From: Actinokineospora alba | GTDB lineage: Bacteria; Actinomycetota; Actinomycetes; Mycobacteriales; Pseudonocardiaceae | DNA length: 64,000 nt | Reading direction: 5' to 3' | NCBI RefSeq assembly: GCF_004362515.1 | Contig: NZ_SNXU01000001.1 | Span: 682,001-746,000, forward strand | Shown here: positions 13,963 through 23,800 of the stretch, piece after piece | How positions within the stretch are numbered: position 1 is the stretch's first letter | Layout: each line of letters starts with the position of its first letter | Program-made: the position numbers and the translations under genes | Notes under the pieces: model-generated | The model's database searches: none | Seen by the model: the letters and a program-made list of their open reading frames with translations, nothing else | Told to the model about the DNA's origin: nothing

Positions 13963-14034
13963 GACCAGCGCACATTCGGGTGAATACCCCCGGTAGGGGT
14001 AGTGAGTTCCCCCTGTGGGACCGATGTTCCCTCT

Positions 14035-14232
14035 GTGACTGAGCCCCGGTGGTACGTCGGTTGCCATGACCCGTTCGGCAGGGATCGGGCGTTGACGGTG
14101 TTGGTCGAGGATGACCGTGTCGTGTTGGTGCCGCCGCCGGGTGCTTCGGCTGTGTTGTCGGCGCAGCAGACGCGGTCGTTGGGCCTGGTGTTGGATCAGG
14201 CCGCGGGCCGCGCGGACGAAGTTCGGGCCTGA
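14035..14232 (+). CDS. hypothetical small protein, XRE companion
   Basis: A 65-residue protein from GTG 14035 (MTEPRWYVGCHDPFGRDRAL); a GTG at 14002 would add 11 residues. The segment VLVEDDRVVLVPPPG is typical of small companions of XRE regulators in this group of bacteria, from memory. Its stop overlaps the start of the next gene (TGATG), so the two are coupled. Function unknown. Confidence 0.6.
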   Translation: MTEPRWYVGCHDPFGRDRALTVLVEDDRVVLVPPPGASAVLSAQQTRSLGLVLDQAAGRADEVRA

Positions 14233-14621
14233 TGGCGGGCGATCCGTTGCGTGAGGCCGTGTTGCGGCGGTTGGCGCTGCTGGACGAGGCCGCGGGCAAT
14301 GCTGACGCGGATACGTTGCTTCCGTTGGCGCGCAGCGAGATCACTCGGTTGGCCGATGGGTGGCGGTTGTTGCTCACGGTGCATCAGCAGGGGGCTGATC
14401 AGCGGTGTCAGGCTTGTCCGCCGGGGTGGGGCGGGTTTCGGGGCAGGCGGTGGCCGTGTCAGGTGTGGAAGATGGCTCATGAGCATTTGATCGGTGAGGG
14501 TGTTCCGCACCGTGAGCGCACGAAGCCGTTGCGCAATCCGTTCGGGAAGCCGGGTCGGGTGGTTCCGCCGGAGTCTTCCGTCGAGGTGACCACGGAGATC
14601 CCGGTGATTCGCCACCGCTGA
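14232..14621 (+). CDS. conserved hypothetical protein
   Basis: A 129-residue protein, translationally coupled to 14035-14232. The N-terminal half is helical (LREAVLRRLALLDEAAG). The middle has CQACPPGWGGFRGRRWPCQ, a possible metal-binding cysteine set, then a basic Pro-rich tail. I recognise the arrangement as recurrent beside XRE regulators in Pseudonocardiaceae but know no function. It is the last gene before the core ABC transporter. Confidence 0.6.
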   Translation: MAGDPLREAVLRRLALLDEAAGNADADTLLPLARSEITRLADGWRLLLTVHQQGADQRCQACPPGWGGFRGRRWPCQVWKMAHEHLIGEGVPHRERTKPLRNPFGKPGRVVPPESSVEVTTEIPVIRHR

Positions 14622-14733
14622 TCGTCCGTCACGCTGGGTGAACAAGGGCACCAGTCTTCCCGTGTCGCGACGCCGTGTAGTCGTCATGGGGCAAGATGGC
14701 CGCCACGACAGCCTGGCGAGCAGGAGGGGCCCT

Positions 14734-15918
14734 GTGCAGGACGGTAGCGGTCGCATCGTGGTGCAGAACTTGACCAAGAACTTCGGTCAGGTCGCCGCGG
14801 TGCAGAACCTGAGTTTCCATGTGGAGCCGGGGTCGGTCACCGGCTTCCTCGGGCCGAACGGCGCGGGCAAGACGACGACTCTTCGGATGTTGCTCGGCCT
14901 TGTGCGGCCGACGGCGGGCCACTCGACGATCAACGGGCAGCCGTTCGAGCGGTTGGGCAACCCTGGTCGGGTTGTCGGCGCGGTGCTCGAGGCGCAGGGG
15001 TTCCACCCCACGCGGTCGGCGCTCAACCATCTGCGGGTTTATGCCGCGGCGATGGGGTTGCCTGATCAGCGCGCTCATGAGGTGGTGCAGCTCGTCGGGT
15101 TGGGTGGTGCGGCGCATCGGGCGGCAGGTGGGTTCTCGCTGGGTATGAAGCAGCGGCTGGCGTTGGCCACCGCGCTGCTGGGCGACCCGCAGGTGTTGGT
15201 GCTCGACGAGCCCGCGAACGGGCTCGACCCGGAGGGCATCGCCTGGCTGCGCACGTTCCTGCGCACGTTCGCCGCGTCCGGCCGGACCGTGCTGATCTCC
15301 AGCCACCTGTTGGCCGAGGTCGAGCAGACCATCGACCAGGTGGTGATCATCAGCCGCGGCCAGACCGTCTTCTACGGCATGCTCGACGATCTGCGCCGGT
15401 CGCAGCAGTCGCGGGTGCTTGTGCAGCCCGCGGACGCGTCCGCGTTCGTCAGCGCGTTGCAGGCGGCGGGGATCACCGGCATCCAGCCCATGCCGGACGG
15501 CCGGGTAGCGGTCACCGACGCCACGATCCAGCAGATCGGCGATGTGGCGGCCAAGGCCGGTGTCGCGACGTATGGCATGCAGGAGGAGAAGGTCGACCTG
15601 GAGCAGCTGTTCTTCCGGCTGACCAGCGGCCAGTACTCGGCGCCGGGTTACGCGCAGCCGCCTCAGCAAGGTGGTTACGCGCTTCCCGCGCAGGCCTACC
15701 AGCAGCAGAACCCGTACCAGCAGCAGCAATACCAGCAGCCGCCGCAGCAGGCATATCAGCAGCAGCCCTACCAGCAGCAGGCGTATCAGCCGCCGCCGCA
15801 GGGCTATGAGCAGCCGTACCAGCCACCGGTCCAGGAGTCCTCGCCGTATCAGCCGCCCGCGTCGGATCCGACGCCCGCGCCGCAGCAGGACTCGACCGGA
15901 CAGGGAGGCGACGCCTGA
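14734..15918 (+). CDS. ABC transporter ATPase with Gln/Pro-rich tail
   Basis: ATP-binding subunit of an exporter-type ABC system. The start GTG 14734 follows AGGAGG at 14722-14727; 394 residues. Walker A GPNGAGKTTTLRMLLG near residue 45, signature FSLGMKQRLALA near 145, Walker B VLVLDEPANGLDP near 165. After about residue 300 comes an unusual low-complexity tail of repeated YQQQ, YQQP and YQPP units, ending acidic; most homologues stop near 300 residues. The tail may mediate protein contacts or be disordered. The stop overlaps the permease start (TGATG), so both are co-translated. Confidence 0.9.
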   Translation: MQDGSGRIVVQNLTKNFGQVAAVQNLSFHVEPGSVTGFLGPNGAGKTTTLRMLLGLVRPTAGHSTINGQPFERLGNPGRVVGAVLEAQGFHPTRSALNHLRVYAAAMGLPDQRAHEVVQLVGLGGAAHRAAGGFSLGMKQRLALATALLGDPQVLVLDEPANGLDPEGIAWLRTFLRTFAASGRTVLISSHLLAEVEQTIDQVVIISRGQTVFYGMLDDLRRSQQSRVLVQPADASAFVSALQAAGITGIQPMPDGRVAVTDATIQQIGDVAAKAGVATYGMQEEKVDLEQLFFRLTSGQYSAPGYAQPPQQGGYALPAQAYQQQNPYQQQQYQQPPQQAYQQQPYQQQAYQPPPQGYEQPYQPPVQESSPYQPPASDPTPAPQQDSTGQGGDA

Positions 15919-16823
15919 TGGGCAACATGATCAAGGCGGAGTTCCGCAAGATCCTGACCACCAAGCTGTGGTGGGCGATGATGATCCCCGCGTTCCTGGT
16001 GGCGGGCGGCTGGGCGCTCGGCGGCGCCGCGCTGACCACGGAGATCGCCAACGACCTGTCGCGCGAAGACGTCATCCAGCAGTTCGACATCCCGATCAAC
16101 GAGGTGTCCTGGTCGGTGATCGCGCTGGCCCGCGCGATGAACATCGCGTCGATCTTCCCGATGCTGTTCGGCGCGCTCGGCCTGGCCAGCGAGTTGCACC
16201 GCCGCACGATCACGACCACGTTCCTGACCGCGTCCACCCGTCCCGGTGTGCTCACCGCCAAGGCGATCGTCTACACGGTGTGGGGTGCGATCTACGGGCT
16301 CGTCATCGCCGTCGCGGTCTCCTTCGGCGCGCTGCTCGGGTCGGACAGCAACCACCTGCCCGACGGCAAGCAGTGGTTCCTGGTGCTCCTCGCGGGCGTG
16401 ATCATGTGCACCCTGTGGACGCTGTTCGGTCTCGGGGTCGGCGCGCTCATCGGGTCGCCGGTGGGTGCGATCGTGATCCTGCTGGTCTACGCGCTCGTCA
16501 TCGGCCCGTTCGGCGAGTTCGTGCTCTTCTCCGCCACCGATGGCTCGAACCTGCCCGGTTTCCTGCCGAACGGCTCCGCCAACGGCATGACCGGCTCGAC
16601 CGCGAGCGCGCTGTTGTTCGAGCAGATCCAGGCCCTGGTCCTCAACCTGGGCGGCGAAATGGTCACCGAGGACCGGCGGGAGACCTTCGACCAGGCCATC
16701 CGCGCGGTGGCGGGCGCCCCTGGCGCGCTGTCGCTGTGGCTGAGCACCCTGGTGTTCTTCGCCTGGACGGCCCTGTTCTTCGGCACCGGGATGTGGCGCA
16801 ACCAGACGCGCGACATCACCTGA
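15918..16823 (+). CDS. ABC transporter permease
   Basis: A 301-residue integral membrane protein with about six hydrophobic helices, starting MGNMIKAEFRKILTTKLWWA, the usual cytosolic start of ABC-2-type permeases. It is co-translated with the upstream ATPase. Together they form one exporter of unknown substrate; bacitracin-, antibiotic- or lipid-type export is typical of the class. Confidence 0.85.
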   Translation: MGNMIKAEFRKILTTKLWWAMMIPAFLVAGGWALGGAALTTEIANDLSREDVIQQFDIPINEVSWSVIALARAMNIASIFPMLFGALGLASELHRRTITTTFLTASTRPGVLTAKAIVYTVWGAIYGLVIAVAVSFGALLGSDSNHLPDGKQWFLVLLAGVIMCTLWTLFGLGVGALIGSPVGAIVILLVYALVIGPFGEFVLFSATDGSNLPGFLPNGSANGMTGSTASALLFEQIQALVLNLGGEMVTEDRRETFDQAIRAVAGAPGALSLWLSTLVFFAWTALFFGTGMWRNQTRDIT

Positions 16824-16843
16824 TCCCCTAGTTGTCCACAGGA

Positions 16844-16876
16844 GCGGGCCGTTCACCCCATCGGTGAGCGGCCCGC
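16844..16876 (+). terminator. hairpin after the ABC permease
   Basis: GCGGGCCGTTCACC (16844-16857) pairs with GGTGAGCGGCCCGC (16863-16876) with one mismatch. No T-run follows. Confidence 0.55.
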
Positions 16877-16891
16877 GCCTAATCTGGCGGG

Positions 16892-19800
16892 GTGCCCCAC
16901 AACCCTGGCTGGATTCGCAGACTGACCGCCGCGTGCTGGCGACACCGCCGCCTGGTGGTGTTGTCGGTCGTCGCGTCGGTGATCGGTGTCGGTTTCCAGG
17001 CGGCTGGTCCGCTCTTGGTCAAGTTCGTCGTCGACGACGCCATCGCGGGCACGACCGAGCGCCTCGTCTGGCTGGTGGTCGCGCTGGTCGCCATGGAGTT
17101 GTTGACCTTCGGCAGCGCGTTCCTGCGCCGGTACCTGGGCGGGCGCCTGGCTTTGGACGTCCAGCACGACCTGCGCCAGGCGGTGTTCGGCGCGGTGCAG
17201 CGGCTCGATGGCGGCAAGCAGGACGCGATGCGCACCGGGCAGGTGGTGTCGCGGTCGATCACCGACCTGCAGCTCGTCCAGGGCCTGCTGATGATGGTGC
17301 CGCTCTCGATCGGCACCGTCGTGTTCGCGTTCATGGCCCTGGCCGCCATGTTGTGGCTCTCACCGTTGCTGACCGTCGTCGCCTTGGTGGTCACCCCGGC
17401 GGTCGCGTTCGTGGCGATGCGCAGCAGGCTCACGCTGTTCCCGGCGACGTGGTCGGCCCAGCAGCGCGCCGCCGATCTCGCGCAGCACGTCGAGGAGACG
17501 GTCACTGGCGTCCGCGTGGTCAAGGGGTTCGGCCAGGAGTTCCGCGAGATCTCCCGGTTGGAGAAGTCCGCCCGGTCCCTGTTCGCCGAGCGGATGCGGG
17601 CGGCGGCGCTGACGTCGCGACCGGCCGCGACGTTGATCGCGATGCCGTCGGCGGGCCAGGTGGCGGTGCTCGCGCTGGGCGGCTGGATGGCGCTCGACGG
17701 CCAGGTCACGCTGGGCACTTTCCTCGCGTTCACCACGTATGTGGCGAATCTGGTCGGCCCCACAAGGTTCCTGTCCGGCCTGCTGATCAACGCGCAGCTG
17801 GCCCGGGCGGGCGTGGAGCGGGTGTACGAGCTCATCGACTCCCAGCCCGACGTCACCGACAAGCCCGACGCCGCCGACGTGCCGGAGGGGCCGGTCGACG
17901 TTCGGCTCGAGGGCGTCACCTTCGGCTACACGCGAAGCGATCCCGTGCTCGACGGGGTGTCGCTGCGGGTCTCCCCCGGTGAGACGCTCGCCCTGGTCGG
18001 CACGGCGGGCTCGGGCAAGTCGACGGTGTCGTTGCTGCTGCCCAGGTTCTATGACGTGCACGCGGGGTCGATCAAGGTCGGCGGCGTCGACATCCGTGAT
18101 CTGCGGCTGGCGTCTCTGCGCGGCACGGTCGGTGTGGTGTTCGAGGAGGCGTTCCTGTTCTCCGACTCCGTGCGCGCGAACATCGCCTACGGGCGCGCGG
18201 ACGCGACCGAGGACGACATCCGGGCGGCGGCGAAAGCCGCGCAGGCGCACGAGTTCATCGAGGCGCTCCCCCAGGGCTACGACACGGTGGTCGGCGAACG
18301 CGGCCTGACGCTGTCTGGTGGCCAGCGGCAGCGGGTCGCCCTTGCCCGCGCTTTGCTCTCCGACCCGCGGGTGCTGGTGCTCGACGACGCGACGTCGGCG
18401 GTGGACGCGGCGACGGAGTCGGCCATCCACGACACGCTGCGCGAGGTCACCGCCGACCGCACGACCCTGCTCATCGCCCACCGCCGCTCGACACTGAGCC
18501 TGGCCGACCGCATCGCCGTCCTCGACCGGGGCCGGGTGGTCGACGTCGGCACGCACGCGGAGCTGTCCGGGCGGTGCGAGCTGTACCGGTCGCTGCTGGC
18601 CGGTCCCGGCGACGTGATCGAAGACCCGACCCGCGGTCGGGACGAAGACCTGGTTCCCGGCCCCGACGGGATCACCGAGTCGCTCTGGCCCGCCCCGACC
18701 GAACCGGACCCCGCGACGGCGGAACCCGCGCCGCGGGTCTCCCGACGCATGGGCGGGGACTCCGGCGACGCGGCGGCCGCGCTCCCACCGACGCCGGAGC
18801 TCCTCGCCCGGGTCGAGGCGCTCCCGCCCGCGCTCGAACAACCCGACCTGCCCGGGGAGGACCCGACCGCGCCCGATCCGGGCTTCCGGCTGCGCCGCCT
18901 GCTGACGCCGGTCCGGTGGTCCCTCGCGGTCGTGGCGGCCCTGGTGATCGCCGACGCGTTGACCGGCATGGCCATGCCGGCGTTGGTGCGCCACGGCATC
19001 GACTCCGGCATCCTGACCGGCACCTCGGGGGCACTGTGGGTGGCGACCGGCATCTCCGCCGTCCTGGTCGGCGTCATGTGGATCAACACCGCGGCGACGA
19101 CGATCCTCACCGCGCGCGTGGGCGAACGCCTCCTCTACCTGCTGCGCGTGCGCAGCTACGCCCACCTGCAGCGGCTCGGCCTCGACTACTACGAGCGCGA
19201 GCTGGGGGGCCGGATCATGACCAGGATGACGACCGACGTCGACGCGCTGTCGACGTTCCTGCAGACCGGCGTCACGACGGCGGCGGCGAGCGTGCTGACC
19301 GTCGCGGCCATCACGGTCGCGCTGCTCGTCACCGACTTCTCGCTGGCCCTGGTCGCGTTGGCGATACTGCCGGTGCTCGCGGTCGCGACGATCATCTTCC
19401 AGCGGCTGTCGTCGGCGGCCTACGCCGAGGCGCGCGAGCGGGTCAGCGCGGTCAACGCGGACATGCAGGAGAACGTGACCGGGCTGCGGGTCTCCCAGGC
19501 GTACACGCGGGAGGGCCAGGCCGCCGAGCGCTTCGCCGAGCGCAGCGACGCCTACCGGCGCAGCAGGCTGCGCGCCCAGCGCTACATCGCGACGTACTTC
19601 CCGTTCGTCGCCATGCTTTCCGGCTTCGCGCAGGCCGCGGTGCTGGTCGCGGGTGCCCACCGGGTCGCGGCGGGCGACCTCACTCCCGGTGTGCTGCTGG
19701 CGTTCCTGCTGTACCTGGGCCTGTTCTTCGCCCCGGTGCAGCAGCTCTCCGGCATCTTCGACGGCTACCAGCAGGCCCGGATCGGCCTGCACCGGATCTC

Positions 19801-20641
19801 CGACCTGCTGCGCACGCCGAGCAGCGTCGAGCCGCCCGCCGAGCCGGTGCCCGTCCCGGCCCACCTGAGCGGCGCGGTCGAGCTGCGCGGGGTGACGTTC
19901 CGCTACCCGGGCACGGAGACACCGGCCGTCGAGGACGTGTCGCTGCGCGCCGAGCCTGGGCAGACCGTCGCCCTGGTCGGTGCGACCGGCGCGGGCAAGT
20001 CGACGGTCGTCAAGCTGATCGCCCGGTTCTACGACCCGACCGAGGGCGCTGTCCTCGCCGACGGGACCGATCTGCGCGCCTACGACCTCGCCGTCTACCG
20101 GCAGCGGCTGGGCGTGGTTCCCCAGGAGGCCCACCTGTTCAGCGGCGACATCGCGCGCAACGTCGCCTATGGCGACCCGGACGCGCCGCCCGCCAAGGTC
20201 GAGGCCGCCGTCCGCGCGGTCGGCGCGCTGCCGATGGTCGCCGGTCTCGCCGACGGGTTCCGCCAGCAGGTCGGCGAGCGGGGGCAGGGCCTGTCCGCGG
20301 GCCAGCGCCAGCTCATCGCCCTGGCGAGGGCCGATCTCACCGATCCCGACATCCTGCTGCTCGACGAGGCGACCGCCGCTCTCGACCCCGCGACCGAGGC
20401 CGCGGTGGTCGCCGCGAGCGACCGGGTCACGAGCAGCCGCACCACGTTCGTCGTGGCGCACCGATTAGCCACCGCGGCCCGGGCCGACACCATCGTCGTG
20501 ATGGAGGCGGGCCGGGTGGTCGAGCAAGGCACCCACGACGAGCTGCTGGCGGCGGACGGGCACTACGCGCGCCTCTGGCGCTACGGATCACCGGAGCACG
20601 CCGGACAACGCTCCGAGCTGCCCGAAACGGCGCCCCGATGA
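16892..20641 (+). CDS. fused ABC exporter (TMD-NBD-TMD-NBD)
   Basis: A 1249-residue polypeptide carrying two complete exporter halves. First half: membrane domain to about residue 310, NBD with GTAGSGKST, LSGGQRQRVALARAL and VLVLDDATSAVD. Second half: membrane domain about 650-960, NBD with GATGAGKST, LSAGQRQLIALARA and ILLLDEATAALD. The Walker B of NBD1 ends D-D, so the catalytic glutamate is replaced by aspartate, whereas NBD2 has the normal D-E: a one-site-degenerate exporter. A Pro/acidic linker joins the halves. It resembles fused mycobacterial multidrug exporters such as Rv0194 (from memory). GTG 16892 lies 6 nt after TAATCT (16880-16885), suggesting leaderless initiation. Confidence 0.92.
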   Translation: MPHNPGWIRRLTAACWRHRRLVVLSVVASVIGVGFQAAGPLLVKFVVDDAIAGTTERLVWLVVALVAMELLTFGSAFLRRYLGGRLALDVQHDLRQAVFGAVQRLDGGKQDAMRTGQVVSRSITDLQLVQGLLMMVPLSIGTVVFAFMALAAMLWLSPLLTVVALVVTPAVAFVAMRSRLTLFPATWSAQQRAADLAQHVEETVTGVRVVKGFGQEFREISRLEKSARSLFAERMRAAALTSRPAATLIAMPSAGQVAVLALGGWMALDGQVTLGTFLAFTTYVANLVGPTRFLSGLLINAQLARAGVERVYELIDSQPDVTDKPDAADVPEGPVDVRLEGVTFGYTRSDPVLDGVSLRVSPGETLALVGTAGSGKSTVSLLLPRFYDVHAGSIKVGGVDIRDLRLASLRGTVGVVFEEAFLFSDSVRANIAYGRADATEDDIRAAAKAAQAHEFIEALPQGYDTVVGERGLTLSGGQRQRVALARALLSDPRVLVLDDATSAVDAATESAIHDTLREVTADRTTLLIAHRRSTLSLADRIAVLDRGRVVDVGTHAELSGRCELYRSLLAGPGDVIEDPTRGRDEDLVPGPDGITESLWPAPTEPDPATAEPAPRVSRRMGGDSGDAAAALPPTPELLARVEALPPALEQPDLPGEDPTAPDPGFRLRRLLTPVRWSLAVVAALVIADALTGMAMPALVRHGIDSGILTGTSGALWVATGISAVLVGVMWINTAATTILTARVGERLLYLLRVRSYAHLQRLGLDYYERELGGRIMTRMTTDVDALSTFLQTGVTTAAASVLTVAAITVALLVTDFSLALVALAILPVLAVATIIFQRLSSAAYAEARERVSAVNADMQENVTGLRVSQAYTREGQAAERFAERSDAYRRSRLRAQRYIATYFPFVAMLSGFAQAAVLVAGAHRVAAGDLTPGVLLAFLLYLGLFFAPVQQLSGIFDGYQQARIGLHRISDLLRTPSSVEPPAEPVPVPAHLSGAVELRGVTFRYPGTETPAVEDVSLRAEPGQTVALVGATGAGKSTVVKLIARFYDPTEGAVLADGTDLRAYDLAVYRQRLGVVPQEAHLFSGDIARNVAYGDPDAPPAKVEAAVRAVGALPMVAGLADGFRQQVGERGQGLSAGQRQLIALARADLTDPDILLLDEATAALDPATEAAVVAASDRVTSSRTTFVVAHRLATAARADTIVVMEAGRVVEQGTHDELLAADGHYARLWRYGSPEHAGQRSELPETAPR

Positions 20642-20831
20642 GGCCCGAAACCTCACCGGGCCGGGCCACGAGCAGTGAGAACATCCGGGCTCAATCGATA
20701 CAGTGCCGAACGCTACGCATGAGGTGGCTCACCCGGGTCCACTTGATTAACACACGCCCTGACCGGGGGACTAGCCTGACGGGGAATGGCCATTACTAAG
20801 AGATCGAGATGGATAGAGGCGAGAGCCAGCC

Positions 20832-23800
20832 GTGTCCAGCAGTAGTCCCGCGTCACAGTTCGGTGCGAACGAGTGGCTCGTCGAAGAGATGTATGAGCAG
20901 TTCCTCGCGGACCCGTCTTCCGTAGACCCCGCGTGGCACGACTTCTTCGCCGACTACAAGCCCACACCGCGAGCAGCGACCCAAAGCGCCGCGACGGCGA
21001 AGAGCGCGGGGAGTGACACCGGGACGGCGACCGCCACGGCCACCGCTCCCGCCGCCACCCCGCCCGCCAAGCAGCCACCCGCCAAGACCGCGCCCCCGGC
21101 GTCGGGCAACGGGCAGGCGGCCGCCGCGCCGAAGAAGCCCGCGCCCGCCCCGGCGCCCGCCAAGCCCCAGGTGCCCGCGGTCGAGGGTGAGGAACGCAAG
21201 CCGCTGCGCGGAGCCGCCGCCGCGATCGCGAAGAACATGAACGCGTCGCTGTCGCTGCCGACCGCGACCAGCGTGCGCGCGGTGCCCGCGAAGCTTCTCG
21301 CGGACAACCGCATCGTGATCAACAACCACCTCAAGCGGACCCGCGGTGGGAAGGTCTCCTTCACCCACCTCATCGGCTACGCGATGGTTCGCGCGCTCGA
21401 GGCGTACCCGAACATGAACCGGCACTACGCCGAGGCCGACAACAAGGCCTTCGCCGTCACGCCGGAGCACGTGAACCTGGGCCTGGCGATCGACCTGCCG
21501 GGCAAGGACGGTTCGCGCAACCTCGTCGTCGCCGCCATCAAGGGCTGCGAGGGCATGACCTTCCAGCAGTTCTGGCAGGCCTACGAGGATCTGATCCGCA
21601 AGGCCCGCAACGGCGCGCTGACCGCGGACGACTTCGCGGGCACCACGATCTCGCTGACCAACCCCGGCGGCATCGGCACCAACCACTCGGTGCCGCGGCT
21701 GTCGGTCGGCCAGGGCACGATCCTGGGCGTCGGCGCGATGGAGTACCCGGCCCCGTTCCAGGGCGCCAGCGAGACCACGCTGGTCGAGATGGGCATCAGC
21801 AAGATCATCACGCTGACCTCCACCTACGACCACCGCATCATCCAGGGCGCGGAGTCCGGCGAGTTCCTCGGCCGGATCCACAAGCTGCTCCTCGGTGAGG
21901 ACGGCTTCTACGACGACATCTTCACGTCGCTGCGGATCCCGTACGAGCCGATCCGGTGGACCTCCGACCTCGCCGAGGGCCCGGTCGACAAGACCGCCCG
22001 GGTGATCGGCCTGATCGACGCCTACCGCACCCGCGGCCACCTGATGGCCGACACGGACCCGCTGAACTACCGCCAGCGCAAGCACGAGGACCTCGACGTC
22101 CGCTCGCATGGGCTGACGTTGTGGGACCTCGACCGGGAGTTCCCGGTCGGCGGCTTCGCGGGCAAGGAGCGGATGAAGCTGCGCGACGTCCTCGGCGTGC
22201 TGCGCGACTCGTACTGCCGCACCGTCGGCGTGGAGTACACCTACATCCTCGACCCGACCGAGCGCCGCTGGATCCAGGACCGCGTCGAGGTCGCGCACGA
22301 GAAGCCCGCCGCGGCGGTGCAGAAGTACGTGCTGTCGAAGCTGAACGCGGCCGAGGCGTTCGAGACGTTCCTGCAGACCAAGTACGTCGGGCAGAAGCGG
22401 TTCTCGCTCGAGGGCGGCGAGTCGGTCATCCCGCTGCTCGACACGGTCCTCGACAAGGCCGCCGAGTTCGAGCTCGACGAGGTCGTCATCGGCATGCCGC
22501 ACCGCGGCCGCCTCAACGTGCTGGCCAACATCGTCGGCAAGCCGATCTCGCAGATCTTCCAGGAGTTCGAGGGCAACCTCGACCCGGGTCAGGCGCACGG
22601 CTCCGGCGACGTGAAGTACCACCTCGGCGCCGAGGGCAAGTACTTCCGGATGTTCGGCGACGGCGAGACCAAGGTGTCGCTGACCGCCAACCCGTCGCAC
22701 CTGGAGACCGTCGACCCCGTCCTCGAGGGCATCGTCCGCGCGAAGCAGGACCTGCTCGACAAGGGCGACAAGGGCGACGGCTTCTCCGTGCTGCCGATCG
22801 CGCTGCACGGCGACGCCGCGTTCGCCGGACAGGGCGTGGTGGCCGAGACGCTGAACCTGGCGCTGCTGCGCGGCTACCGCACCGGCGGCACCGTGCACGT
22901 GATCATCAACAACCAGGTCGGCTTCACCACCGCCCCGGAGCACTCGCGGTCGAGCCAGTACGCGACCGACGTGGCGAAGATGATCCAGGCGCCGGTGTTC
23001 CACGTGAACGGCGACGACCCGGAGGCCTGCTACTGGGTCGCGCGGCTGGCGATGGACTACCGCCAGACGTTCAACAAGGACGTCGTGATCGACCTGGTCT
23101 GCTACCGCCGCCGCGGGCACAACGAGGGCGACGACCCCTCGATGACCCAGCCCGGCATGTACGACATCATCGACACCAAGCGCAGTGTGCGTAAGGGCTA
23201 CACCGAGGCGCTCATCGGCCGCGGCGACATCTCCGTCGAGGAGGCCGAGAAGGCGCTGCGCGACTTCTCCAGCCAGTTGGAGCACGTCTTCAACGAGGTG
23301 CGCGAGCTGGAGAAGCACCCGATCGTGGCCAGCCCGTCGGTGGAGTCCGAGCAGCAGGTCCCGGCCAAGCTGGCGACTGGTGTGCCCGCCTCGGTGCTCG
23401 AACGCATCGCCGACGCGCACGTCGAGCTGCCCGAGGGCTTCAGCCCGCACCCGCGGGTCAAGCCGGTGCTCGACCGCCGCGCCAAGATGGCCCGCGAGGG
23501 TGGCATCGACTGGGCGTTCGGCGAGCTGCTGGCGTTCGGCTCGCTCAACCTCGAGGGCCGCACGGTCCGCCTGGCGGGCCAGGACTCGCGTCGTGGCACG
23601 TTCACCCAGCGGCACGCGGCGATCATCGACCGCAAGACCGGCCGCGAGTACCTGCCGCTGCAGAACCTGTCCGAGGACCAGGGCAAGTTCATGGTCTACG
23701 ACTCGGCGCTGTCCGAGTACGCGGCGCTGGGCTTCGAGTACGGCTACTCGGTGGCCAACCCCGAGGCCCTGGTGCTGTGGGAGGCGCAGTTCGGCGACTT

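Noticed and set aside
13862..14377. Minus-strand ORF of 171 codons over the XRE companions
   Set aside because: Pro/Arg/Thr-rich shadow; the plus-strand pair has overlapping stop/start and protein-like composition.
17360..20461. Long minus-strand open frame opposite the fused ABC exporter
   Set aside because: Same shadow effect; no ribosome site and no domain, and the plus strand carries all ABC motifs.
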